DNA of 64,000 nt from Hymenopellis radicata (Eukaryota > Basidiomycota > Agaricomycetes > Agaricales > Physalacriaceae). The number at the start of each line of letters is the position of its first letter. The first letter of the stretch is position 1. Under the pieces are notes generated by a model that saw only the letters and a list, made by a program, of their open reading frames with translations, ran no database searches and was not told where the DNA came from. The stretch is from positions 42,973 to 106,972 of the forward strand of contig JADNRX010000183.1 of assembly GCA_015501595.1 (NCBI GenBank), written 5' to 3'. A program made the translations under genes and the position numbers. Positions 43,820-56,128 of this stretch are shown here, piece by piece.

Positions 43820-46025
43820 TTACCGCCGAATCCGTTGTCGCTCTTGCTCCACCTTCTGCGCGTGCTCTCCTGAGATCCAGATCAGCACTCTCGTACACCA
43901 ACGGAATATGGGTGGCTTACCCGCGATGGGGAAGAACGCGCTCATCACTCTCATGGCGTTACATATCACATCCAGCTCCCCCTCCGCAACCGAAATGGCA
44001 TACGCATCGGGACCGCCTGGTGCTTCCGCTGCTAGGCTTATCGTCCGCATGTACGCCTTAGCGACGCAGGTCCATGCAGCCTGGGAGCGTATACACGTTA
44101 ATACATCATCACAATTACAAGAGAACGTTTTGCGCTCACGCTCAAAGTAGGGTCGAGGAACTCATAGTCCGCATCACTGAGTTGACGGATCAGGGACAAC
44201 ACCGTCCTCATGGCTTTGGTCGTCTCCTCTTCGTTGATGTCCTTGTACAAATGTATTATCGTGACGTTGGCGGCAGTGTGGATCGCGAACAAGTCGACAT
44301 CAATGAATGGCGCTTGAATACGCCATGGCTCGAACCCGACGAACATGGGTAACGAGCTCGACAACCGTTTTAATGCGAGCACGGCAGTCGAATGTTGCCC
44401 CCAGTAATCGTCGTCCTTGTTGGCATCTATAAGACAACGTTGTTAGCCGTTTTGAATGGATCAATGATGGACATACTACTCAATCGCCCCGATCGTTCCA
44501 GCAACGCCACAGCTTTCGCTCTCAACGCTGGAATATATTTGGCCGGTTCCTAAGTTGTAAGTCCGGTTATTCGGCCCATAGAGAAACAGACTCACGATAT
44601 TGTCCTGAGGCATTGGCATCGGCCACGGAGTCTTGATTCGTGCGTGATTACTGTCCCCATCCGGCAAAGCAAGCGGTAGCCCATTCGCTATAGTCCAGCA
44701 ACGATCCACAATAAACACCTGCCAGAAAGCTGAGATTCTGTTGCGCGTCTCCTCCCTAGTCCGCGGCGGCGCAATAGGAATCGGCGTAGCTTGGGGATGT
44801 GTTACCCCTTCGCCACCCATCTGAGCAGACATCTGATGCAAACCCAGCCCAACGGCAAGTCGCGCTGCAGAGAACGCATGACAGTACCCTTCAAGGAAGC
44901 GACAGTTGATGTAGAGGTACACGGCGAGGAGGCACGAGGCTTCTATGATATCAACTAGACGATCCGAGGTGTCGAGCGCTGCCGTGATCTCATTAAGAGC
45001 CTTATTGAAAAAGGTAGTCTCCAGCTCGGAGTAATAGGGCGACCGGGCAAAGTGGCAGCCCAGAAGGTATATGGCGTTCAAGAGTGCAGGATGCGGTTCC
45101 GGAAGGAAGAGGTTTCCTGGAGAAGACTCGTCGAAGCGAGTGACATCTCCTTCAAACCAGAGCTGGTGTCGATGCGACAAAAATATGTCCAATCTAGGGA
45201 CCTAATGAGTGCACATGTCCTCCGATGAGAGCGAATCCGACTTACAGCAGCGTTTTGTGGACATTGGGAAGCGGGGTCTTGGGATCCCATTGTGGGACAG
45301 TGGAAGTGGAGGATGATGATGATGATTGGAACTCTGGGGGTAGCGCCCCAAGTTCAAACGTTCCGTCGAAGTTGACATTTTGTAAAGCATCGAAGAAATT
45401 GCTCCCACTGGCGGCCACTGACGAGGACCCGGCTGATGGAGGCCAAGAATAGTCGCTGCCTCTCGATTCTCCGAGAAGACCGGAAAACGACAGGTCCACT
45501 GAGCTGGTCGACGACGAAGGTGAGTTGCTGAAGCTCGGCGCCCCTGTCCAGGAGTGCATACCGGCCGTGCCGGTGGTATCCATGTCCCCAACCGCAGCGG
45601 CAGGGCTGAAAGACACCGCCAGTAAAGAGTGTGGAGGAGATGATGCAGAGCAGTCTGATCCCGGTGAGGGTGCTGAGCTCGAGGACGCCTGAGGTTCCGA
45701 CTCAAGCTCGCGCAGACGATTCTCCAGGCCAGAAAGCTTCTCAAGCAGCTTCTGCGTCCGACTCTTGACTGTCGCGTCATCGTATTCACACTCTGTGGAG
45801 CGGTTCATCTTCACACATTGCCGACATACTGGGCGCCCTCCGTCACATTTCTACAACATGCTATAGTCAGTCGAGGCAGCCACAAACGCGCTGATCGAGC
45901 TGGCCGCTCACCAGTTTACGCTTTCTGTGGTACAAATCAGCGAGCAGAAGAGGATCGGCATGATCCACTTACCGACAGCACAGGCACGCAAGTCCGCGAG
46001 CAAGAGGCAAAGGCGCTTTTGGCAT
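43820..46025 (-). CDS. Zn2Cys6 fungal-specific transcription factor
   Basis: Nuclear DNA-binding regulator, 628 residues, intact. Seven exons: 46025-45973, 45924-45912 (13 nt), 45850-45246, 45193-44596, 44549-44480, 44426-44140 and 44080-43820; the sum is 1887 nt, divisible by three. The Zn cluster reads ACLCCRKRKLKCDGGRPVCR then QC and TECEY, giving all six cysteines, split by the microexon. A coiled coil follows (QKLLEKLSGLENRLRELE), then a Ser-rich linker and the fungal-specific middle-homology domain (LDIFLSHRHQLWF, HPALLNAIYLLGCHF, NRISAFWQVFIVDRCWTIAN). It lies outside the duplication; whether it controls the P450/ALDH genes is unknown. Confidence 0.92.
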
Positions 46026-47483
46026 TGTTAATGGGTATGTTCGGCAGAAGGAAGTAGAGGGAGAACGAAGGAAACGAAGGTCGTTATAAGAACGCGTAGA
46101 TGGTGGTATGAGAAGATGGTACGCATAGGTAATGTTTTATAATTTAAAACTAGAAACGAAAGGGTTGGGTATCTGCGGATCTTTTGTTGATGGTGCCGTG
46201 AGCTGCACATGTGGCGAACTGCCCGTGCAGATCTGGATTCTGTAGATCACAGATGGTCTTAGGCCGGCAACTTAGGATATAGCGGCGCTTTTTCTCGTTT
46301 CATTTCAGTATTGAGGCAAGCTCAGAACGTCTCAGGACACGTTCGACCCGTTCGCAAGCGAATTGATATGCCGTGAATTCTCCGCTCATCTCGTCCCAAC
46401 ATACAATAATATCGTTTATATTGGTGGTCTGCTGCTCGTAAAGATATTTAGCTCTATAATGGGCCCAATGTGGGCCATAGATGGACCAGAACGGATCCTT
46501 ATTCAATGGAGTTGTGGGAGATGTCGGAACCAACAATGCGTCGCCTCCGTGGATGACGGAATGATCCTCAGGAGGGAAAAGGATGAACGAACGAATTGGC
46601 TCAAATGGTTCGGCCTATTACTGAAGTCCCAACGACTGCCCGCCTGGAAACCAGATACGCTTGAAGCGGAGAGTACGGCTCCGAAACAGTCACGCACATT
46701 AACAACTCCTTGGACTGCCAATGCTTTCCATCGGCCAGATATAATCCCGGATTATGCGTAGGACAGTGGAACACTAATCTGCCAGAATATCCTTGCTTTC
46801 CTGGCCTCCTATAACAGCGCGAAAATGTTCTAAGTTGGCCCAATGGCGCAAACATCGAGGCCTATACACACGGAGAATGCGTTAAAGGGTAGCTTCAAGG
46901 AGAGCAAAGCGTACATATGGTGCGCCACACATGATCGGTAACACTGTTGCCCTCTCGGACGTCTTCACGACGCCGTTGTAGGGACAGATGATTCTTTCCT
47001 AGAGTCAGAAAGCTTGGTGACTGAAGGTGGCTGAAGCCATCTCAGAAGCCGTCGACGGCGGGCTCCAAGCGAAATGAGTGCGCATCAACGAAGAACGCAT
47101 CAATTGAAATGCGAAGCTGTCAATGTGCCGCACCCACCAAAGATGGCTACGAGCACAGGTGTGTGTAAACTGAATGTTGGAGAGGAAAGTGACAGGCGCA
47201 GCAGAATAGCAGTACCTGCACAAATGTCAATGCTGCGGACATGAATGCAACAGTAGACTCACAATATCACATTCCGAACAGAGGAAATCATATGAAGTAT
47301 ACGACTGCCTGCCTGCCTGAGATTTAGCCTGCTGCCTTGTGGATCACACTCTAGCAAAGGGTTTAGGTTCTAGGTTGGCCGCGAGGCAACATCTATACAG
47401 GGAAGCAGTACAGGTATATTTAGGAACCACCTATCTTAGTATCTATGATGCGCCACAGTCTAGCGGTTTGGACGACCTATTAT
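46026..47483. other. Intergenic with a possible decayed exon
   Basis: Minus-strand 46300-46536 reads as 78 residues of protein-like sequence (PFWSIYGPHWAHYRAKYLYE, WDEMSGEFTAYQFACERVER) without a family match, possibly a remnant. Nothing else is supported. Confidence 0.3.
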
Positions 47484-48401
<918 letters not shown>

Positions 48402-49609
48402 ATTGTCGACGAAAGAACAGTCAAGGAAGAGGGTGAAGTGACCACGAAAAAAAGTTACCTCGGTCGCGTCAGCGAAGGTCAACACCCAGCGGCGGGTCGG
48501 AGTTTAACGGAATTGACGGCCGGCACTCCGTCCCTGTCCAAATCTGTCCTTCGGCCCGCTCTTCCCCACGGGCAGCCTGGCGGACGCAAAGCGGGCGTCC
48601 TGAGTCCTCACTCCTTACTCGACTCGGCGCACTGATGAGCCATTGAACTGCAGACTTGAATGCATGCGATAATCAATATCTCCTTCTCACTTTCTCAATA
48701 TACTGCGCGTTCCTTCAAACATTCTCATTCGTATTTACGATGCACATGTACTTACGCTTCAACGGCGGCTTTAGCGTTACGATAACTCTGAGCTATGCAT
48801 GTCTAGTAAAGCTCCAGTCGTGGATAGTCAGGTCAGTACCGGCGTAATTCCCGGGTTTACACACCACCGCCACCATCCCCAGCGTAATTGCAACGCCCAA
48901 TATCACAAGTTTCATGCAGCTTGTGGTTATCGGTTCTCCAACTACACCGAGCGGTGTAGACGTCGGCCTTGCTTCGGCCTCACGATAAGGATGCGTGCAC
49001 TGACCTGAGATCATTGAGATGTGACACCAAATATGCTGGGCATTTCGTAGAAACCAAGGTCGGTAGGAGATCCGTCTTCTATGGACGCGGAGGTCAACGT
49101 CCGTGAAATCAAAGCGCGAGCCATGGAAAAACACGCACTCCAGCGATTTGCGTGGCTTCGTTAGACATGTGTTTATTCAGATAGAAGTAATGGCTGCCGT
49201 TTACCCGTTCTGTAAATAGTCGACGGGCAACAGCCATGAGTTATCTACTGCTCCTCTGCGGCTCCTTGAAGGTTGAGCTAACAGTAAAGGCAGCGGTACA
49301 CATACAGTACAGCGTGTTGTTTTGTTGCAAACAACATCAGATATTCCACCGCAACACAAATCATTGGGGTACCGCTTAGCATTCCAGGAGGGAGTTGACG
49401 CTGAAGGAGTCCGCATTAGAGACAGACGATGAGAAATACGAACCAGAAGATCTCTGTTAGAGGCTTGGAACGGTACGCAGAAAAGATTCGGCAAGTCAAT
49501 ATGTATACAGTCCATGCAATTAAAGGCATCCAGTCATAGAGGACCGGAAAAGGCGCCCATTTAGCCCTAGATATGTCTGGAATTCGCCAGATATGCAGAC
49601 TTTTGAAAG
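48402..49609. other. Intergenic, adenylate kinase promoter to inner end of right arm
   Basis: No gene supported. One minus-strand ORF ending at 48793 contains a hydrophobic stretch (MKLVILGVAITLGMVAVV) resembling a signal peptide followed by only 22 residues; too little to call. Confidence 0.35.
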
Positions 49610-50113
49610 ATTTCACCTTCAGATCCGGGATTGTATATATATCTGGCATCGCTAGAGCGCTTGTCGATGGAATTCCAGCGCTTAGTACGAGCTCCTCCGC
49701 TACAGAATTAATCAACCGAGTCATCCAAGAGTTGCCGAGTGTCAATGTCTTCCTTAAGTCTCGGACTAGGAGAGTAGAGCCTTGACGAGGATCAGAAAAA
49801 CAGTAGGAGTGGCGCGTTGCGCTCGTGATCGTCAAGAGCAAGTGATGTATTACCACGTGCGGTAACTTTCCTTTTGCCCTCATCTTCCTCTCGCGGGCCA
49901 TAAGCAGGTGGGTATTGCGCGTTGCTATCTCACGTTTCGGTGAAATAACCTTGAAATTAGAATTAGTAACGCAAGTGCTCTCACGAAATAACGCGTTTTT
50001 GGGGCGCTAGAGGTTCACATATGCTCCGTCGTCCTGGTCTCCCGTACGTCCTAGTCTGTTAACCTGCCCGCTCCCTAAATTCAATGGCTTCAATTTCCAG
50101 AACAACTTGGAAA

Positions 50114-51844
50114 ATGGAGTGTCCAAACTGCCACGAAAACATCTATCATTCCCACCTCGCCGAATATCAGGCAATCTTGACTGAAACGCACCACTTGAAG
50201 GAGCTACGGACGACGAATAATCCCGCGTCCTCCGGCGAATTAGGTTATGTTTACAACGAGCTTCTTCCTGCCATCGAAAATGATAGAAGAGAATTGGAGA
50301 AGAGAATTTCCGAGCTTCGAGTGGCGGTCGAACTGCTTGCGGAGGAAAAGCAGAGTTTGACTGGGCTGGTCGATGGAATCAAGTCCCTTATTTCCCCGCG
50401 CCGTCGACTCCCTCCTGAGCTATTGATGGAGATATTCAACTACGCCTGTGCACGAGACTGGGACTGGGACCATTGCGATTGGAGTCTAAATCCTCATAGT
50501 CCCTATGTTCTGACACAGGTCTGCAGTGGCTGGAGACAGGTCGCCCTGTCTTGTCCTGCTATTTGGTCACACATAACTCATCGCCCTGCAGCGCGTCGTT
50601 CCCGATCGTACATCGAATCGGTAGGCGCGGCCCTCGCTCGCTCGGGGACATTTCCACTCTGCATTGAAATGGCGTCGTTTAAACGTGGTCACGAATCGGC
50701 TGTCCAAGCGTTCTTAGAGCGTGTCTCTACACAATCCTTTCGCTGGCGCACATTAAAGCTGTGGATTGGTTGGAACTTTTTTGGTACTGCGTTCAACCTG
50801 TTGCGTAGGCCATATCCCCTTGTCGATCGACTAGATGTAGACATCCAAAATGCTGAAGGCGTTTCAGTTCCACAAACAGGATTCTCTCAATATCCGAGCT
50901 TGCGAACCATTGTACTCCACGACTGCAGGATGATCACGACTGATCTCCCATGGGCCCAAATCACTACTTTGCTAATCTCTCCGACATTCGTACAGTGGAC
51001 TCGCGACTGCACATCGTATTACCAGGTCCTTCGCCACTGTCCTTCGTTACAGACCCTGGTGACCGCGTCAGAGCTCACACCACTTCTTCTAATGCCTGAC
51101 CCAACGTCCACGATGACTCTTAAAGACTTAAAATGTCTAGAGACTTCGTTCGAATTCATTCTGGACCACCTATGCTTACCACGGCTTGAGGTAGCTCGTC
51201 TCTCAACAGGCCGCGACCAGCGCCAGCGTGACTCAGACGAGCTGAAGAGCATGGTGGCATCGTTCGAGAAGCTCCTTCGACGCTCGATGTGTCCATCGAG
51301 ACTCCATTCCCTATATATCAAAAAGATTCCCATCACCGAAGAACTCCTCTCCTTGTTATCACTCACGCAAAATTTGGTGACACTGAACATCCGCGCAAAG
51401 ATGGTGCACACCACGGATTTGCCTGAAGGCGATCCAGAGGCGATGCAGACTATCACATCACTTGTCGACATGCTTGAAGTCAAACATGGCGAAGACCCTT
51501 CCTTCCTTCCCCAGCTACAACACATTTCCATTTCTCTTTCCCGGCATCTAGACAAGTATTCTTTCCGGTATCTTGGAAATCAAGAACGTCTTGTCCGGAC
51601 TCTTCAGTCGCGTTGGAATGTAGGCAATCATCCGGGGCTGGAAAGATTGAAGACGTTCGAATACCGGATATTGGCGCACTACATCAATGCTACGTCATTC
51701 TCTTTCCCTAGATTGACCTCTGAGACTGAAGCTGCTCTCAGGCTTCTGGAGGATGAAGGAATGCGGATTTCGATTCGAGTACGGAGCAAACTTGTGAAAT
51801 CCGACAAACTGTACGTGTTGGATTTTGGTCGTCATTATGCATGA
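50114..51844 (+). CDS. F-box protein (F-box1', right arm)
   Basis: Open through 576 residues. The ATG at 50114 (MECPNCHENIYHSHLAEYQA) matches the homologues; an in-frame ATG at 50084 would add ten residues. The same domain order as F-box1: Cys/His motif, coiled coil (LEKRISELRVAVELLAEEKQ), F-box (RRLPPELLMEIFNYAC), LRR-like repeats, end VDFGRHYA. The region after the F-box (WDWDHCDWSLNPHSPYVL) and several leucine-rich segments differ from the left copy, so this pair is older or less homogenised than F-box3. Confidence 0.9.
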   Translation: MECPNCHENIYHSHLAEYQAILTETHHLKELRTTNNPASSGELGYVYNELLPAIENDRRELEKRISELRVAVELLAEEKQSLTGLVDGIKSLISPRRRLPPELLMEIFNYACARDWDWDHCDWSLNPHSPYVLTQVCSGWRQVALSCPAIWSHITHRPAARRSRSYIESVGAALARSGTFPLCIEMASFKRGHESAVQAFLERVSTQSFRWRTLKLWIGWNFFGTAFNLLRRPYPLVDRLDVDIQNAEGVSVPQTGFSQYPSLRTIVLHDCRMITTDLPWAQITTLLISPTFVQWTRDCTSYYQVLRHCPSLQTLVTASELTPLLLMPDPTSTMTLKDLKCLETSFEFILDHLCLPRLEVARLSTGRDQRQRDSDELKSMVASFEKLLRRSMCPSRLHSLYIKKIPITEELLSLLSLTQNLVTLNIRAKMVHTTDLPEGDPEAMQTITSLVDMLEVKHGEDPSFLPQLQHISISLSRHLDKYSFRYLGNQERLVRTLQSRWNVGNHPGLERLKTFEYRILAHYINATSFSFPRLTSETEAALRLLEDEGMRISIRVRSKLVKSDKLYVLDFGRHYA

Positions 51845-52570
51845 ATGTATAAGATTGCATGTAACTTTGCCCGCTCCTTAGTAGTGGCGTGGAATTGTGA
51901 TTGGAAGTTTGACTCAGGAGGACGATAAACGGAAAAGTGTACCTGGCAGGAAACGAATGTGTTGTAGCAGCTTGTATCGGCACCTTCAATTTCCTTTGCT
52001 CAATGTTCATTCAAGGATCGCCTCACAAGTGCAAGGCCAGTCCTTTAAGCGTGGTCTTCAGGTCCATTAAGTGTTTACCCCACCCAGCAAAGTGAGTGCC
52101 GTCGATAACAGTTACTGCAGTTCGCCATTCTTTTACATAACAAGGCCGAGTCGTAGATGACCTCAAAGACTCAGGCTGCGAAGAGGCCGGATCCATATGA
52201 AATCTGTAGACATTGGCTCGTGAGTGAAGCTGAGTGAAGCGCCAGCAGACGCGATCGTGACATTGATTCATGGCCAGTGACAGCAAGTTAACACGTGGGG
52301 CGTTCCTCTCCTCTTGCTCTTACGCTGGTCGCAAGGTGGGCGTTTACACGACTCAGTCTCGATGTTCGTTGGCCTAAACTTTTCCAGGAACATTAGGAAG
52401 CCTCTTTCACAACATCGCGACGTACCTGTTGTCCCAAAAGAAACACGTTTTTCGTCTGCGTCCTGCTCCGTCTTCTTCATCGCGAGTACGTCCTGCTCCT
52501 TTCTGCCTACTCGCTCATTTACCTAAATAGTCTTTCAGTTGCAAAGCAACCGTAGACATCCCAAAATATT
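51845..52570. other. Intergenic between F-box1' and F-box2'
   Basis: No gene supported; the similarity to 28937-29638 reversed is patchy toward F-box1' and high near F-box2'. Confidence 0.4.
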
Positions 52571-54319
52571 ATGGAGTGCCCAAATTGCCACGAAAACATC
52601 CACCGTTCCCGTCTTGCCGAATATGAAGCCATCCTCTCTGAAACACATCGCCTGAAGGAGCTCCGGGCGACCAATAATCCCGCATCCGCAGACGATGTTG
52701 CTTATGTCCATGACGAGCTTCTTCCTGCCCTCGAAAATGATATAACGACGTTGGAGAAGAGAATGTCCGACCTTCGATTGGCAATCGAATCACTAATGGA
52801 AGAGAAGAATGATTTGACGAAGCTGGCCAACAAGTTCAGGTCCCTTATCTCCCCCCATCGTCGGCTCCCTCCTGAGCTGCTGATGGAAATATTCAAGTAT
52901 GCCTGCGAGAAGGACCGCGACGATTGGGACTGCGACGATTGGGACGACTATTATGACAACTCTGTCTCACCTCATGTCCTTGCATGCGTCTGCAGTGGCT
53001 GGAGACAGGTCGCGCTGTCCTGCCCGGTTATTTGGTCGCGCATATCCCTCTATTCTAAAAACTCAGAGAATTGTCCTCACCCGTCGTTCAGTGAGGCACT
53101 GGACACAACTCTCAGTCGCTCCGGAAATTCTCCACTCTACATCACATTGTCTTCACATCGTTTTGACTCCGCTGCACGAACATTTTGGAAGCGCGTCTCT
53201 GTGCATTCGTCTCGCTGGAGTGCAATAACGCTTCATATCGCCTCCGACACCGCCTTCCAAATGCTGTGCAGATCATACCCCCTTGTCGACCGACTCGATG
53301 TAAAGATCCAACCTAGTCGCAATATTGTCTTTGTTCCACAAACGGGACTCTCCCAATATCCGCGCTTGCGTACCATCGTATTACACGATAACAAACTGCT
53401 CACGACTGACCTCCCTTGGGCCCAAATCACTACTTTGCTAATATCGCCGACATTCTTACTATCCGTTGAGGACCTGCCGTCGTTGTTCATGGCCCTCCGC
53501 CACTGTCCTGCTTTGCAGACATTGGTGATGGTGTCAGAGCTCACATCAGATCTTCAATGGCCTGACCCAACGTCCACGATAACTCTTAAAGACTTAAAAT
53601 GTCTTGATACTTCGCTATTCATTTTTGACCACCTATGCTTACCACGGCTCGAGATCGTTTGCCTTTCAACATGCCGCGATCAGCGTGGTGACGAAGACTT
53701 AGGACAGCTGAAGGGAGTTCTAGCATCGTTCTTGAAGATGGTCTCGCGCTCAAAGTGCGCATCGCTAATCCATTCGCTCACTCTAAAAAAGGTCCCTATT
53801 ACAAAAGACCTGCTTTCTCTGTTATCGCTCTTGCCGAACCTCGTGACGCTGAACATCCGCGCCAAGCTGGCATATACCACCACGCCTGATGAACCCCAAC
53901 CCGCGCGAGAAGTGACGGCGATTATCAGATCCCTTGTCCGCGAGCTTGAAGTCAAACCCGACCAAGACACGTCTTTCCTTTCAAAATTACAACACCTCTC
54001 CATCACCCTATCACGACACGTAGACAAATACAAGTTCCCGTATCTTACAGATCAGGATGACCTTGTTCGGACTCTTCAGTCACGTTGGCATGTGGAGAGT
54101 CACTCGGGCCTAGAAAGGTTGCAGACATTCCAATACTGGATCTCTGCACGGGACTTGGAGCACATACCGACCTCTTACTGTACGTTGTGGCCCCAAAGTA
54201 GAGATGCTCTCCAGCTTTTGGAGGATGATGGAATGGTCATTTCGATTCGTGTTCGGAGCAAACTGGTTAGACCCGACATACCATACCTCAGAGTAGATTT
54301 TGGTCATCATTCCGCATAA
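52571..54319 (+). CDS. F-box protein (F-box2', right arm), intact
   Basis: 582 residues from MECPNCHENIHRSRLAEYEA to VDFGHHSA without interruption. F-box RRLPPELLMEIFKYAC is preceded by LEKRMSDLRLAIESLMEEKN. It contains an Asp/Trp-rich insertion right after the F-box (DRDDWDCDDWDDYYDN) that is shorter in the left copy. It shows where the left copy lost its frame (GQLKGVLASFLKMVSRSKCA here). An SCF adaptor by family. Confidence 0.9.
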   Translation: MECPNCHENIHRSRLAEYEAILSETHRLKELRATNNPASADDVAYVHDELLPALENDITTLEKRMSDLRLAIESLMEEKNDLTKLANKFRSLISPHRRLPPELLMEIFKYACEKDRDDWDCDDWDDYYDNSVSPHVLACVCSGWRQVALSCPVIWSRISLYSKNSENCPHPSFSEALDTTLSRSGNSPLYITLSSHRFDSAARTFWKRVSVHSSRWSAITLHIASDTAFQMLCRSYPLVDRLDVKIQPSRNIVFVPQTGLSQYPRLRTIVLHDNKLLTTDLPWAQITTLLISPTFLLSVEDLPSLFMALRHCPALQTLVMVSELTSDLQWPDPTSTITLKDLKCLDTSLFIFDHLCLPRLEIVCLSTCRDQRGDEDLGQLKGVLASFLKMVSRSKCASLIHSLTLKKVPITKDLLSLLSLLPNLVTLNIRAKLAYTTTPDEPQPAREVTAIIRSLVRELEVKPDQDTSFLSKLQHLSITLSRHVDKYKFPYLTDQDDLVRTLQSRWHVESHSGLERLQTFQYWISARDLEHIPTSYCTLWPQSRDALQLLEDDGMVISIRVRSKLVRPDIPYLRVDFGHHSA

Positions 54320-54403
54320 ATGTACCAACTTGTATCTCAACAACATCGACACGAGCTTCGACCATCAATGAACAGGGGGGAAAGCAGTCAAAAAAGTCGC
54401 CGA

Positions 54404-55804
54404 TCACGGATGAGTAACAGCTCTAACAATCATGGGTAGCTGATATCCAGCGGCCTCATCGCTCTTAACGTAGGGACGATCCACGATATGCGCCTTCTTT
54501 CCAACATCATGGTGAGGCACCGCCAGTTCGAACTCGAAGGCGCGAAGCAACGTGAACAGGATGGCCTTCGCCCTACCCATGCCACAGTCAGCAGTTGTCG
54601 TCGACCAGAAGTCATTACGCACTCGGCTAAGGCAAATCGATAACCTATACAAGAACGAGGTCCACCCAGGAAGGTCATCATATTGCCCCAGACCCCAGGA
54701 ATGGCAGATGTAGCACTAGGCAAGTTCTCCCATCGTTCGGGCCTAGTATGGATGACATCGGTATATCCGAAAGGAATAGATTATAACGGGAGACTCACTT
54801 GAACACTTCAGCGTCATCGCCCCAAATGGCGGTGTCGATGTTCATGAGGCGTAGCGGAATGATAACCGCCTCGCCTTTTTTAATACTGAATGTATAGCTT
54901 CGTCAGCAGGCTTGGGCGCCTACGACGTTGTAGTTGATAGTTACCCTATGTAATCCCGTGTAACACCATCGGCATGCCGGAAGTGTTTGCTGACTGGAAT
55001 GAGATCGTCCTTAGTTGCGACTCGGGCGGTGCTCGTAACGGGAGCGTGGAGACGCAGCGTCTCCTTAAGAACCATATCGAGATACGGTAGGGCATTGAGT
55101 TCATCAAACGTTGGTGATTCGGTGGCGACAGAGAGGATCTCTGTTCTAAGCTTGGCTTGGATGTCGCTTCTTTCCGTGACGGAAAATAAAGCCCGGGAGA
55201 CTGCCGCAGCAGTGGTTTCGTGGCCGGCGACCAGGAAGGTCGGGACCTCTGTTTCAGAAAACTGTCAGACATCGTCCTATGCTAAAGTCAAGCAGGCTTA
55301 CGAGCTATAACATCCTCGTCACTGATTCGCTGACTTTCCGGGATATCAGTCGACATGTTGGCTCGAACAAGGAGTGATAAGAGGTCTCGGGCCGTCCAGT
55401 GCTCTGCTTCTCGTTGCTGAATGCTCGGCTTTCTTGAAGGATGCTATATCCGATCCGGGACATCGTAACTTGTGCATTGCGCATAGTGCGCCCTTCCTCG
55501 GTAGGCTAAGAGCGAGTGTGAAGAAGCATTCAGAGCAAAACGCCGACTTACGACAAGGCGTAAGATTGTATGGGCGGTATAGTGGGGAAAAATCCAATCT
55601 GACCGCTTTTGCACTTTCCAGAGGTGTGTCTGTATCTGCTTCCCTCAACAACGTCTGGCTTTGTCCAATCCCGTCTGGCTTTGCATTTGCTGGGCCCGGT
55701 AGAGTTCTGAGTGGACTGACGATGCCTCTATACAGCCGTTTGAAGAGGAAGACGACGATTGGTGCTGTTATGAGCGCCAGTATAGTTTTCAACGAGACGT
55801 ACAT
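54404..55804 (-). pseudogene. P450-C' with central deletion replaced by filler
   Basis: The 5' end (ATG 55804, MYVSLKTILALITAPIVVFL through LPGPANA) and the 3' half ([41 protein letters not shown]) are nearly identical to P450-C. The segment equivalent to left 24998-25938 is missing. In its place is about 115 bp at 55571-55685 unrelated to the left arm, including two copies of GTCTGGCTTTG. All exons between the hinge and the GWIPILRLV region are lost, so no functional P450 can be made. The heme loop and I helix persist, indicating a recent event. Confidence 0.9.
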
Positions 55805-56128
55805 GGCTAGGAAGAGCAGAAGACGTCGCACAGAGTATAGTGTCAAGTTATGTCACCCAGATGCCGAGCAGCGTACGGTGGGGCGGCCTTAGGACCGCAC
55901 GGCTATCACCCCGCTGTCATTTATGGTTTCTGAGAACAAGGTACAAAGGTATTTATTCCGTCGGACTTGCGTCGCTGCGTCGGAAAGTCTCGATCACCCA
56001 GATGCCGAGCGATGCCGCCGGTCCGATCATCAACCTCACTTGAATCCCGACTACCACATTGAATCGTCTGGGTTCTACCTTTTCGGTTCATTCTCAAAAC
56101 AAATCCGACAGAAAACATTGTCAGAGTC
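55805..56128. promoter_or_regulatory. Upstream region between P450-C' and F-box3'
   Basis: Counterpart of 24536-24878, with a few small indels. No gene. Confidence 0.35.

Noticed and set aside
43587..44150. 187-residue ORF on plus antisense to the Zn2Cys6 gene
   Set aside because: Overlaps verified exons of the transcription factor on the other strand; a shadow frame.
48793..48915. 40-residue hydrophobic peptide resembling a small secreted protein
   Set aside because: Too short, no cysteine pattern, no homologue in the window; not supportable.
51019..51555. 178-residue minus-strand ORF inside F-box1'
   Set aside because: Antisense shadow; the same shadow appears in every F-box paralogue.
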